NCBI RefSeq assembly: GCF_000005505.3
Contig: NC_016131.3
Coordinates: 18,807,501-18,871,500, forward strand
Direction of reading: 5' to 3'
Length of the DNA stretch: 64,000 nucleotides
From: Brachypodium distachyon
Taxonomy: Eukaryota; Streptophyta; Magnoliopsida; Poales; Poaceae
The notes under the pieces were generated by a model that saw only the letters and a list, made by a program, of their open reading frames with translations, was not told where the DNA came from and did no database searches. Shown here in pieces: positions 47,011 to 57,476 of the stretch. Within the stretch, counting starts at the first letter, position 1; each line of letters opens with the position of its first letter. The translations under genes and the position numbers were made by a program.

Positions 47011-48333
47011 AATTACCTTGCGTGGCAAAAATCTCCAAACTGGTAAATCCTTAACCCTTCCTCCTCTTGCTAATACTACGGAATGTTCTTGTAAATTATG
47101 GCGTGAGGAGATAGAGCCCGGCCACGCACCAACACGAGACGGCTCGGCCTTGATCCAAGGAACGCGGCGCATCGGGACGGGTCGAGCGAAGGAGGAGCGC
47201 ACGTGGAAATTTTCCCTTGCTCACCTTGCTACTAGGTGAGAACTGACATTTCTTATATGTTGGTCTAACTCATTGTAAACTTGCAAAATGAGACTATTTC
47301 CACTTTCCTCGTCCCACTTCGTAGATGGGCATTTGAGATTTTTCAGAATTTAATTAAAACGTGTGCCTTCAGCTGATCAGGCCCACAAGGTGCAGATTCT
47401 AACAGTTTCGGTCTTCCACGAAATCCAGAATACTGCAGCGACAAGGAGTTTTGTCGCCGTCCAATCCAAGGCTGATCCATTGATCGTCCTCCTTGATTAG
47501 ACTGTCCCTCGGCACATGAACTAGTTTTAACAAGAGCAGATGCCCCTTTTCTTCTTTAATCTCGGTTGTTGTTTTTTTGAGAGGTTCTCCTTTAATCTCG
47601 GTTCGAGCCGTCTTTCATGCCGCGGCCCAATATGGGCCAACCATTTCTTATCGGGGCTGACTATGCCCATCTTGGACCAGGATGAAAAGATGAGCCAAAT
47701 GGATTCTCAAAGCTTTCAGCGGGGCTCTCGTTCTTGGACCTAGTAGATTTTGGTCCAAGATGTACCCATGTCGGTGAGATGGGCCAAATCTATCCCCATA
47801 CGATTAATCTCTACGACCCGGTTCGGTCCAACATGTGCACAATCCAGTTTATGTGTGGGCTAAATATCTCTGACGTTGGATCGCATTAAATTCATGAGCG
47901 CGTGGGCTTCGCATTTAAAAACAGCAGAGTTAATTCGGCTTTGGTCCAGGTGGAACGGATCGGGTGTGTATGGGCCAAACGATCGTTGGAAGGAGGAGTA
48001 CCGAACTATCGATGAAACTATTGAGAATACCAGAAGATGGGGCTCATTACACAAGAATACAACTATACAAGACAGTAAAACACAACCATAATCCAGTGTA
48101 CATGCAAGGATGTATACGGAGTTTAGCCTCAACCGGTACAGTTGATCGCCGCCAAAATTCCGGCACTTGCATACACGGAAGTATAGGATACACACACACA
48201 TCAACACTCAGCGAGACAACAAATCAAAGGACGCACACATATGTCTAACACATCAAACCACCAGCCAGCCCATCTAAACATCCGAGACAGGCTGAACGAA
48301 TAAAACTAAATTAACAGCTGATTTTTATAAATA
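47011..48333. other. intergenic, no gene seen
   Basis: Several GGGCCAA-type words and short ORFs are present, but no recognisable protein or element boundary. Confidence 0.35.
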
Positions 48334-48551
48334 CTCCCTCTGTTCTTAAAAATAAATAAGGGGTATATTGTTTTCTTTGACCGACCCTTTAACCTAATAT
48401 TAGTCTATAATAATTATTTTTTAAATAAAATTGATACCATTGCATTCCTACATATTCAAAAGGAATTGCTTCACACGGTGATGAAGTAATCCTTACTCGA
48501 GGACTCGGTCAAAGGAAACAAAACATACCTCATTTTTAGGAACGGAGGGAG
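48334..48551. mobile_element. Stowaway MITE, 218 bp
   Basis: Termini CTCCCTCTGTTCTTAAAAAT and TTTTTAGGAACGGAGGGAG are inverted and flanked by TA (48332-48333, 48552-48553). The start of a further MITE remnant follows at about 48562. Confidence 0.85.
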
Positions 48552-48553
48552 TA

Positions 48554-49249
48554 TTTAGTACTCCCTTGATCTAGTAAGTGTTTCTGATTCAGTATAACTT
48601 TGCACTAAGTTAGTACAAAATTTGAGAGGAGAATAACAATTACTACATCTTTAAAACTATGACCTTTGGAACCACAAATCCACCTCAAAAGTGAAACACC
48701 TCTCGATGTGATGGCGGGATTGTGGATGTATAACCCGACGCACCAGACTTCAAATCCCAGTGGTCACAATTATGCTGTAGGGGTTTCCATAAAAAAAAAG
48801 ATACACATCAAAATGCAAGTATACAACAAGATCAGCTAACAAGTTTTTTTTCACGCAAAAAAAATGTTTTTAATACCCGCAAAAAGAAACAAGTTTTTTC
48901 ACGCATTGACAATTCTTTGGGCGTTCTAAAATTTCACGCAAAAAAAAAATTAATACCGCAAAAAGAAACAAGTTTTTTCACGCATTGACAATTCTCTGGG
49001 CGTCCTAAAAAAACAACTCTTTGGGCCTGAGTGTTTCATGTGGTCAGATTTTTTTTTTGGCAACTATATGGTCAGAGTTGAGATCAGGAACTAAAGGATG
49101 TGCTTCGAGATGACAACCCATGGTTTGTCTGTCATGCTACCACGCACGCTATGCAATACAACCGGATCTGCCTTTACAAACGAACCGTCCAAAAATACGA
49201 TGTTCCTTCTTAGACAGAAAATTCGGTTGGATGGCTTTTTTTTTAGAAA
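48554..49249. other. intergenic, no gene seen
   Basis: It holds a short direct duplication of AAGAAACAAGTTTTTTCACG with CGCATTGACAATTCT (near 48885-48925 and 48963-48999). Nothing else was recognised. Confidence 0.4.
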
Positions 49250-50340
49250 CTAGCAGAATGCCCGTGCGCTGCTACGGCACAGGCAAGCCACTTTTAGGTT
49301 TTTTTTTTCTAATGTTTTTTCTTGGGCCACACCCGTTTTCCTTCTTGGGTCAGCTTCTTCGAGAGCACCCAGCCCATGCTCGTATGAGCGCCCATGCCCG
49401 TCTTTCTCCTCGTGCCAAAAGCAGCACACGCGCGCGCCGGCCGCCGCAATCTCCGTCCTCGACGATGTCTCGTCGGCTCGTGACCCGTCCAGGTGCTCTG
49501 AATCGTATCCCACAGCCCTTCCCTTTCTTTTCGCCTCCTCAATCATCCTCCATAATCCCACCTGAACTGCCTTAGCGCGCGTTGTCGTAGCGGCTCCCGA
49601 GTGATCGCCGACGTGGCGAAGACACGAAGTGTGACACTGAGGAGTTTACCTAGGTTCGGGCCACCCGAAAGTGTAATACCCTATGTCATGCTTTTGTGCT
49701 TGGATTCCATTGATTTAAGAGTATTTACATGTTGCCGGGGGGTGGCTCCCCGGCTAGCTACTTGAACTCCTAAGAGCCTCTCAACTCTACCTATCTTAGT
49801 GTTACTATGTGAGGGTCTAACCTAGTCAGAGACGAACTCAGTCCGAAAGGAACCAGTGGGATGCGAACTGAGTCAGAGTGGCTCAGATCAACACGGCGGG
49901 GATGAGGGCTGAGAGAACGAGTCTGTTCCTCTGTTTTCTCTAAAATTAAACGGTGTGTGACAAGATGGAGCCTGCATGCGAGAGCCACCGGCTCTCGGAT
50001 GGAAGGAGGCACCGCATGCTGGACCATATGCTGCATCGCAGGATCAATCTGCCGTTGCAACTACAGATAACGAGCATCACCAAAGCAGGAGAGTAAGGTC
50101 GAATGTATGAAGAGATATCTTTGGGCTTTTAATTGTGGTTTCTCCGCCGCGTCAGGGGAAGTATTTTTGTTGGATTAGGAAGGGTCTCCTATTGGGCTGC
50201 GCCAGGAGAGGGGAGCTTGGCTGTCTGGAGCAGACGAAGGAGTGGTTTGCGTGCGGGCGGACGAGGTGGGTCTCAGGGGCTTGACGAAAAAAAGAAAGGA
50301 AAAAAGGTGGAAAGGTCCGTATTTTTTACATTGGTATAGA
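49250..50340 (-). mobile_element. non-autonomous Helitron, about 1.1 kb
   Basis: The minus-strand 3' end reads GCCGTAGCAGCGCACGGGC (hairpin), ATTCTG, CTAG and then T. The 5' end reads A then TCTATACCAATGTAAAAAAT at 50340. A second, homologous 5' end (TCTATACCTATCTAAAAAAT) lies at 50580, so the element may really extend there or two related Helitrons are nested. No Rep/helicase gene is seen. It carries an LTR-like fragment at 49610-50060. Confidence 0.65.
49610..50060 (-). mobile_element. Gypsy LTR-like fragment inside Helitron
   Basis: TTACCTAGGTTCGGGCCACC followed by GTGTAATACCCTATGTC closely resembles 2262-2307 of the Gypsy LTR. The following segment with paired CCCCGG boxes also matches in layout. 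The boundaries are uncertain. Confidence 0.5.
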
Positions 50341-50349
50341 TATAGATAT

Positions 50350-50525
50350 AGATAGATTCGGTGCAGGTAATGGGCCAGCTGGCTTGGTAGGCCTAATATA
50401 CATGCAATTCTGGGGGCCCACAAATTTTATGGGATATATATAGATGGATTCGGTGTAGGTAATGGGCCAGCTGGCTAAATATGCCTAATATACATGCAAT
50501 CTTGAGGGCCCACAAATTTTATGGG
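50350..50525 (+). repeat. two-copy tandem repeat, about 95-bp unit
   Basis: GATTCGGTGTAGGTAATGGG through CCCACAAATTTTATGGGA occurs at about 50355-50433 and again at 50450-50525 with few changes. It lies between the two Helitron-like 5' ends. Confidence 0.85.
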
Positions 50526-50582
50526 AAGTTTGACAGACGACGGTGAAGGAAACAGTCGGTATTTTTTAGATAGGTATAGATA

Positions 50583-50700
50583 CGGTACAAATGCAGACGC
50601 TCACAACACGTCGGTTAATCCTGAAATAATATAGGAAAATGTGACACCCACGTCAAGTTTATGACTTGACCCTAGGTGCTGGGTGGTTCTCGAATCGTCT
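50583..50700 (-). mobile_element. SINE fragment with internal deletion
   Basis: GGTACAAATGCAGACGCTCAC matches the tail of the SINE at 22215. It then jumps to the GTGACACCCACGTCAAG part, missing the middle. It directly abuts the Helitron 5' end at 50580. Confidence 0.6.
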
Positions 50701-52868
50701 GCCTGGGAATCGGAATGATGTTCTCATCAGTGAGAAAATAGTTATATTCCAAACGTGGGCGCGAGTAGGACTATCTGTTCACGCAGAAGTAGAGAAAACA
50801 TTAGATATCCTTGTTTGATATCCTCTCTACAAACATTCCATCGCATCAATTTCAGAAACAAATATTCTTGCTTACTCCTGAACGTGTCTGCGCAGATACG
50901 TAGGAAGGAAATTAATTAATGTCGTGATTGCTTGCCGGTCGATTTATTATCTCAACGTTAAGCTAGCTAGGTAGTACTCCAGTAACATGCACTGACCATT
51001 TGAAGCGCTATATTCGAATATATAGAAGCTATCTATCAGCTTCATGCAGATATCGATCGTAAGCCTGATGACCTAATATGGTTTCGTTCTGCCGACTCAC
51101 TCTAGTACTACAACAACAACCGAATCAGCAGCAGCTATAGCTTTCCCCTACTCTTCTCACAACCGCGCGCATCCATTTTTTATGGCGATACAGATATGTC
51201 AAGCAGTGAATATATGCATGGGGCTGAGAGAGATCGACAGTTGATCAACTCACCAGGAGCAGATGATCGAGCAGCATGTGATCAGCTGGGAAGTTCGAGT
51301 ACTTGACAAGTTGACAAGTCAGCGTGGGGTATATTTCCTGTTGGGCCGGCGAGGGACAAAGGTACTTGTTCTCCCCGTGGTGGGGCTCGCAGCCGGCAGC
51401 CCGTCGACAGCGCGCACTGTTCGGATAGGGCTGCGGAAAGGAAAAGGTTCGGTTTGGTTTGGTTGATCGATCGCAACCCCGGGACGGATGGATGGCCGGA
51501 TGGCGTCTCACGTGCCGGACGCAGCAGCTATAGCAGCAAGCAAGCAATTGCAGTCCCGGCCGGGTCCCCCGTTCCGGCACGTACGCCGTCCGGTCCCGCG
51601 GCAGATCGATATATCACCTGTCGCGAGGATCGATCGAAACTGGGAGGAGAAAAGATTCAAGATGCTGGGCGAGATGCCGGGAGAAATATATGGGGATCGG
51701 CTTGCGCCGCGCTCGACACTTGGCGCCCTGGCCCCTCTCCCGGTGCGCGCATAGGCTTCAATTCCTACGGCGGTGCTGCCTGGTGCAAAGGCTTTTTGGT
51801 TCTCCTGCTGCTGCCCGGGCCGCTTTGTGTCTCGTCGCGCGGCCTTATCGGAGTTATCTCTGTCCTCTCGACTCTCGTATGCCAAAAGAGACGAACCCCC
51901 GGCCGGCCGGCTCATGATGCCATGATGGCCGCTCAGGGTGGGCGCAGTTCTGAGGTGGCAGTCTCATCGGGAAATTAAAGTGGGGGCTTGCGGATGGTGA
52001 AGAGGGAGGAGCTACTAGTACTAGTACGTACCTTGCCGGCCGGCTTTGCCCTGTCCCGGCGGGTCCGGGTTATATATCCATCTTTCGATCGATCGAGCGT
52101 GCGTTCCCTGATGTAACCCCAAATGCGCGACTTTAGCACCTGGATTATGTCCAACGGCGACAGCAATACATGGCGACATGACCGTGGGTTTGTACGAGTA
52201 CTCTACGCCTGCTTGCCAGTGGGTGATGACTGTACGTACGTCTTGTTTTCGCGCGCGCGCGCCTCCACGTGGTCGTTCGGTCGGGCCGTGTGGACGGATG
52301 TCACCTCGTGGAAAGGTCAAAGGTGTGTGTGTGTGGCAGTTCTCGGTTGGCTACCAAGCATCGATCTCCAGCGTATCCTTTTCTTTCCCTGCCTCCGATT
52401 ATTAGCTGATGTGGGCACTTATCGCTGCGATTTTATTTTATTTTTATTTCTAGCTGATCGGCATTACGCATCGTCGCACGTACGACTCATACTGTCATAC
52501 AACGATATCGATCAACGGTGAAATTGACATGGTGGAAGTACGCCGAAATGGTGCACTGCGATGCTATAAACATCCGGAGGCATGCAGTGACACGATACCT
52601 TGTCAATCCTCACCGATCGTGTTATCTATGCAAGGTGATTAGATTTGTTCATTCATAACCTACATGCATGCTGTCTGCATGGTGATTGATTTTGTGCGTC
52701 AAGAATGCATGCCTAATCAGGTTTCGTTGGAATGGTTGTGCATTTTGCACTGCACATCTTCGCCGAGAGAGATGGTGGGGGCACCCACTTCGTTGGAGGA
52801 GCTGGTGCCGCCCAATTAGCCAGTGACGACAGTAACAAGCTTCTCGCAATGTGGTGGCAACTGCTGTG
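50701..52868. other. low-copy-looking intergenic DNA, no gene seen
   Basis: GC content rises at 51250-52350, with overlapping chance ORFs on both strands that have no recognisable domain. It could hold distant regulatory DNA, but nothing in the sequence proves it. Confidence 0.35.
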
Positions 52869-53007
52869 CAGTGGCGTATCCAGGAGGTGGACAGAGTGGT
52901 CCAGAGACCACCTTGAGATTTCCCCATACCGGCCTTACCACAGCAAAAATAGAAAATAAATAAAGTCATACAGATATTAGCATTGTTGGACAACTGGATA
53001 CGCCCTG
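52869..53007. mobile_element. small hAT-like MITE, 139 bp
   Basis: CAGTGGCGTATCCAG at the left and CTGGATACGCCCTG at the right are inverted repeats of hAT form. The flanking 8 bases (CTGCTGTG and GTGTGGTG) match only partly, so the duplication is decayed. It interrupts the possible LINE 3' region. Confidence 0.6.
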
Positions 53008-53325
53008 GTGTGGTGGCGTCGTCTCTTGCTACTACCAATGTTGCTGCTGTGAAGAATGACGATGGGGATAGGTCAGGCAAGACACCTGCGAATGCCGATG
53101 ATTTGAGGTCCGTCGAAGCTGCTTCCGACAACAGAGTGTCTCTTCGATGAGTTATAAGGTGACACGAGAGGGATAGGCTATGAGGAGTATGTTTTTTTCT
53201 ATTTTGCTGTCTTTTTGTGTTGTAATAAGTGAGATGTGTCTATTTACGACTTCAATAATATAAATATTTTGTGCATCGATTGATGCACAGGCCTGAGGGA
53301 ATGCCCTCATTTAAAAAAAAACTAT
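53008..53325 (+). mobile_element. LINE-like 3' end with poly-A
   Basis: The region ends with GTGCATCGATTGATGCACAG, GGGAATGCCCTC and a poly-A run at 53313-53321. The same palindrome appears in the minus-strand fragment at 27483. No coding domain was recognised upstream. Confidence 0.5.
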
Positions 53326-53699
53326 ATTGTATTGTGCGATACTAATTTTGCATCATCTTATATCTTATCTATTTTCTACTCTTGGATACAGTAACTAGTT
53401 TACAGTTTGTTATATCCAAGATTTAAAAAAACTGTCGTGATTGGTAAACAAAAAACTAAAACCCTATTTTCTAAGTTCTAAAAGACAAAGTTGGTTTTGG
53501 AGGGTGATTTCCAAACTGACATTAACACATTGTTTGCGCTATGATTGAATTTGCTGATTATTAGTTATTAACCCATTGTTTAATTCTACTTAGTTAATTA
53601 ATCGATATTCTAGTTCATTCTGCAACTTGTGTACAACATTTATAAAAATAAAAATCCCAACCACATTGGACTTAATTTGGAGTATATATACATAGATTA

Positions 53700-53960
53700 G
53701 GGCTCATTCGATTTGCGGGAATTTTAGAGGATTTTCACAGGAATTCAAAACTAAGGATTTTTCCTATGGGTAGCATTCGTTTCATAGGAATTGATGTTTT
53801 AGATTCCTAAGGATTGGTCTCAAATTGAACTAATTCCTAAGGATTCTACACATTAGGTGAGACCTCATTTAAAATTCCTAAGGATTGAAATGTGCATGAC
53901 ATCTCAATCCTCTACTTTTCCTATTCCATGATTTCAAAATCCTTCAAACCGAATAGGCCC
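53700..53960. mobile_element. PIF/Harbinger-type MITE, 261 bp, TTA target duplication
   Basis: Left terminus GGGCTCATTCGATTTG and right terminus CAAACCGAATAGGCCC are inverted repeats, flanked by TTA at 53697-53699 and 53961-53963. The interior resembles 42177-42462. Confidence 0.8.
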
Positions 53961-53963
53961 TTA

Positions 53964-55062
53964 GTGAAATTACTGCACATTTTTGTATGGATATGTATTA
54001 CAATATCGATGAAAACGTAGTAGCTTGCTTACAAAATTATCTGTATCTGATTATCCAACCCCCTGTAATCTTGCCCCAACAAAAAAAAATTGGTGTTGGT
54101 CTTTCCCTTTTTGTTTCTTGGTTCATAAAATAATTTTCAGAATTTCTATTTATTTTTGTCTATGTTTAGTCCGCGCCGGGGCAATATGGCTCTACAAAAA
54201 TATATAAGTAGGTGTAGATTATTTTCCTTTCCTTCGGACATATGGTGCAATTTATAGCTTTGTTTCTAGTAAAGCTACTGTTGGCACTCGGTATCATGTA
54301 TTGCATGAAAGGATACCTCAAATCTCATTATTTATTTTACATCTCTTGAAGGGAAGGTTAATTAACACTGTAATTGTATTGCATGTTTTCATGTATTGTA
54401 TTACCGGTTATGCGTTAATTCTGCAAGTTAATTGAACAGTATATATATCGGAGTAAAAGAATCATGTAGCTATCTTAGTAAGGAAATATGTTAACCGGTA
54501 GAATGTACCACCAATATACAGACTTTACTAAATTAATCAGTGCACAACGGGGGAAATGGCAAGACTTTGTAAAAGCACATCTGCGTTGAAAAGTCCCATC
54601 CTTCTGAATCTACATTTTTCATCTGATCCAAAGTGCAGTATCATCTTTTGATTTGTGTTCGTGGTGGTCGTCATCATGATCATCATCTATTTTGAACTTC
54701 GTTGATTTGGAAATTAAATGCACCTTTTCCTAGCTGAAGATGCATGACCAATCACATACCCAAATTTTTGTTGCCCTCTAAGACTAGTTACCACTGACTG
54801 CTAGAGAATTACCCATGAAGCAAAATAGCAAATAGCAAAACACGCATGCATCTCTGAACTTCAATAGATCAACTAGTACTTGCAAACTGCTAGCTTGGCA
54901 AGGTTTTGCCATGCATTAATCAACGCTATGTACATAATTAATTAAACATGCGCGCGCGCGCGCACACACACTTAGAGATCAATATCCAGACTTAATTAAC
55001 ACTATGATCGATCACTAACTAGGATCTGCATGCAGTTGGTGTCCATGAGGACCATGACCATC
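53964..55062. other. 3' flank of the HD-Zip gene, no gene seen
   Basis: AT-rich. A CG/CA microsatellite lies at about 54950-54971. It should contain the 3' UTR of the HD-Zip gene near its right end. Confidence 0.4.
54950..54971. repeat. CG/CA microsatellite
   Basis: A run of GC dinucleotides followed by CA dinucleotides just downstream of the HD-Zip gene. Confidence 0.9.
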
Positions 55063-55984
55063 TTACATGAGTCCATACAGGCTAAACCACTCGGCCACGC
55101 TAGTATCGGCGTAGGCGCCACCGTACTCGGCGTCAGGAACGTACATCATCAGGTCGTCGTTCCCCAGCATCACGTCCGCGCCGCCGGTGAAACCCGGCTG
55201 CTGCTGGTGGTGGCAGGTGCCCGTGGAGAAGGACGAGCTGGGGCTCCCGTGGTGGCCGGCGCCGTCGCCGGACGTCGCGTGGCAGCTCCCCGCTGATCTG
55301 AGCCGCGTGACCTCCTCCTCGATCACCCCCAGCCTCTCCTTCAGCCTCAGCACCTGCATATATGCCATATTGTTAAGAATCGAATCGACCGTCCAGGTAA
55401 AACAGAGGAATTAATTAGTTGATGCGTGCGTGGTCGATCGAGGGGCGAGAAGAGATGTGCAGACCTCGTTCTCGAGGTGGCATTTGTGGAGGATGGCGGC
55501 GTCGTGGGCGTGCTTGAGCTTGGCGAACTCCTCCTCGAGGAGCTTGCTCTTGTGCCGGGCGCGGCGGTTCTGGAACCACACGGCGACCTGCTTGGGGTCG
55601 AGCCCGAGCTCGGCGGCGAGGTGCACCTTGCGCCCGGTCTCGAGCTTCCGCTCCTCCCGGAAGCTCAGCTCCAGCATCTCCACCTGCTCGTCGCTCAGCC
55701 GACGCTTCTTCGGGTCCAATAACAACCCTCCGTCAACATCCTCGCACCTTGCTGCTGCTGCCCTCCGCCTCCTGCGCCGCGCTCTTGGCCTCTCCCCTTG
55801 CACCGCCGCCGTGCCTACACAAAACAGCATGGGGAAACGCATCAGAACACGGCCATGTCCTTGCAAGAGTACATTGCATGCGTAAAAACGCCCGGCCGTC
55901 GTTGATCGTGTACTACTACGTACCGTTGGCTCCGAGGAATGAAGTGCCCATGTAGGATGAGGCGAAGAGCTCCTGCTTGTCCAT
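55063..55984 (-). CDS. Hox2: HD-Zip class I transcription factor, Hox2/Vrs1 clade, 233 aa
   Basis: Exons 55984-55924, 55814-55465 and 55353-55063, with introns GTACGT to GTAG and GTCTGC to GCAG. The protein begins [10 protein letters not shown] and has a basic stretch PRARRRRRR at 30-38. The homeodomain spans about 56-111 with the recognition helix [13 protein letters not shown] (97-109). A leucine zipper follows at about 112-147, crossed by the last intron, then a Ser-rich segment ([11 protein letters not shown]) and the C-terminal motif EWFSLYGLM. The N-terminus, homeodomain and C-terminal motif match the grass clade of barley Hox2 and Vrs1 (rice Oshox14). These nuclear factors bind CAATNATTG-type sites and control lateral organ and spikelet growth. 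It resembles Hox2 more than Vrs1 because it keeps the C-terminal motif; this assignment is from memory. It looks intact. Confidence 0.93.
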
Positions 55985-56178
55985 GCTTGGCCGGCCAGAC
56001 GCTTGTTTGGAGTCGGAGGAGAGGGATGTGAGAAGGACGGTGTGTCAAGACGGAGTTTGTAGTGTAAAGAGGAACTGGATCGAGAGGAGCTAGGACCACC
56101 ACTACAAGGCAAGACACACCAGTTGATGTGTGTTAAGTAAGGAAGGGGGTGCGTGTCTCGAGGGAGAGACCTAGGAGT

Positions 56179-56190
56179 AATATATATAGG
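56179..56190 (-). promoter_or_regulatory. TATA box of the HD-Zip gene
   Basis: The minus strand reads CCTATATATATTACTCC about 200 bases upstream of the ATG at 55984, consistent with a 5' UTR of roughly 170 bases. Confidence 0.6.
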
Positions 56191-56585
56191 TAGCACTGAT
56201 GAGAGAGGTACGCAGCGCCGGCCGGTGGGGCAAAGCCGGCTGGCGGTGGCTCTAGGTGCTTTCTGAGCCAGACCGGGGATGGATGCGTACATGGATATAT
56301 GGATGTGCATGTGAGGGCAACGGATGATCGAGCAACAGTACTGTACTCATTGGTTTTTCTTACTGTGCCATCTCACTCACTCACTCGCACTGCATGAACG
56401 TACCATGATTCATCAGCTCATTGCTCACTCTATACTCGCTGCTTACTCGGCATTTTGAGCCAAAAAGGTACTCCCTCCCCATGCTAATAGACTTATATAT
56501 CTGGTGACCGGTACGTTTCTGTAAGTTTAGTTGTTTACACAGGCATACATGAGCTTAATTATAGCAAATTAACCGAACTGGTTAA

Positions 56586-57471
56586 TATTGAATTGTTGCG
56601 CTAGCCATTTGAACCAAGAATCCGAACTGATGGAAAGGGCTACGCAATATATTATATTCTCAACACTCCCCCCACGCCTAGGCTATTTTAGTCCTTGGCA
56701 TGGGTTTCGGTGTAGGCCAAAGAATCTTTTTTTTCAATACTGCATGAGCAGTGTTTTGAACTTGAGACTTTTTGGTTCTGATACCATATTGAATCGATGA
56801 GCTAGCCATTTGAACCTAAAATCCGAACTGATGGAAAGGACTAGGCAATATATTATATTCTCAACATTCCGCCTCACCTCTAAGCTATTTTAGTCCTTTG
56901 CGTGGGTTCCGTGTAGGCCGAAGAATCTTTTTTTTATTAGTGCATGAGCAGGGTATTGAACTTGAGACCTCTTGTCTCTGATACCATATTCAATTGATGC
57001 GCTAGCCATTTGAACCTAAAATCCGAACTGATGAAAATGACTAGGCAATATATTATATTCTCAACACCCCGCCTCACCTCTAAGCTATTTTAGTCATTTG
57101 CGTGGGTTCCGTGTAGGCCGAAGAATCTTTTTTTTTATTACTGCATGAGCAGGGTATTGAACTTGAGACCTCTTGACTCTGATACCATATTGAATCGATG
57201 CGCTAGCCATTTGAAACTAAAATCCGAACTGATGAAAAGGACTAGGCAATATATTATATTCTCAACACTCCGCGTCACCTCTAAGCTATTTTAGTCATTT
57301 GCGTGGGTTCCGTGTAGGTCGAAGAACTTTTTTTTTATTACTGCATGAGCAGGGTATTTAACTTGAGACCTTTTGGTTCTGATACCATATTGAATTGATG
57401 CGCTAGGCATTTGAACCAAAAGTCCGAACTGATGGATGGAAATGATTGGCCAATATATTATAATCTCAACA
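56586..57471 (-). mobile_element. tandem array of a TRIM/SMART-like miniature LTR retrotransposon
   Basis: There are five LTRs (56586-56665, 56787-56866, 56987-57066, 57188-57267, 57388-57471; 80 bp, the last 84 bp) separated by four internal regions of about 120 bp. The period is 201 bp. On minus, each LTR runs TGTTGAGA to TCAATA, is followed directly by a TGGTATCAGA primer site (tRNA-Met), and is preceded by a purine tract (GTGGGGGGAG in the leftmost copy). The whole array is flanked by one target duplication GTTAA (56581-56585, 57472-57476). A single LTR-internal-LTR unit would be only about 281 bp. It has no coding capacity. Confidence 0.9.
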
Positions 57472-57476
57472 GTTAA

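Noticed and set aside
51454..51978. 174-codon frame in GC-rich DNA
   Set aside because: No domain or signal peptide, overlapped by equally long frames on the other strand, and no splice or promoter context.
55411..56310. 299-codon reading that starts upstream at 56310 and runs into the homeodomain
   Set aside because: It reads through the 5' UTR and intron 1. The spliced model starting at 55984 gives the conserved [11 protein letters not shown]-terminus.
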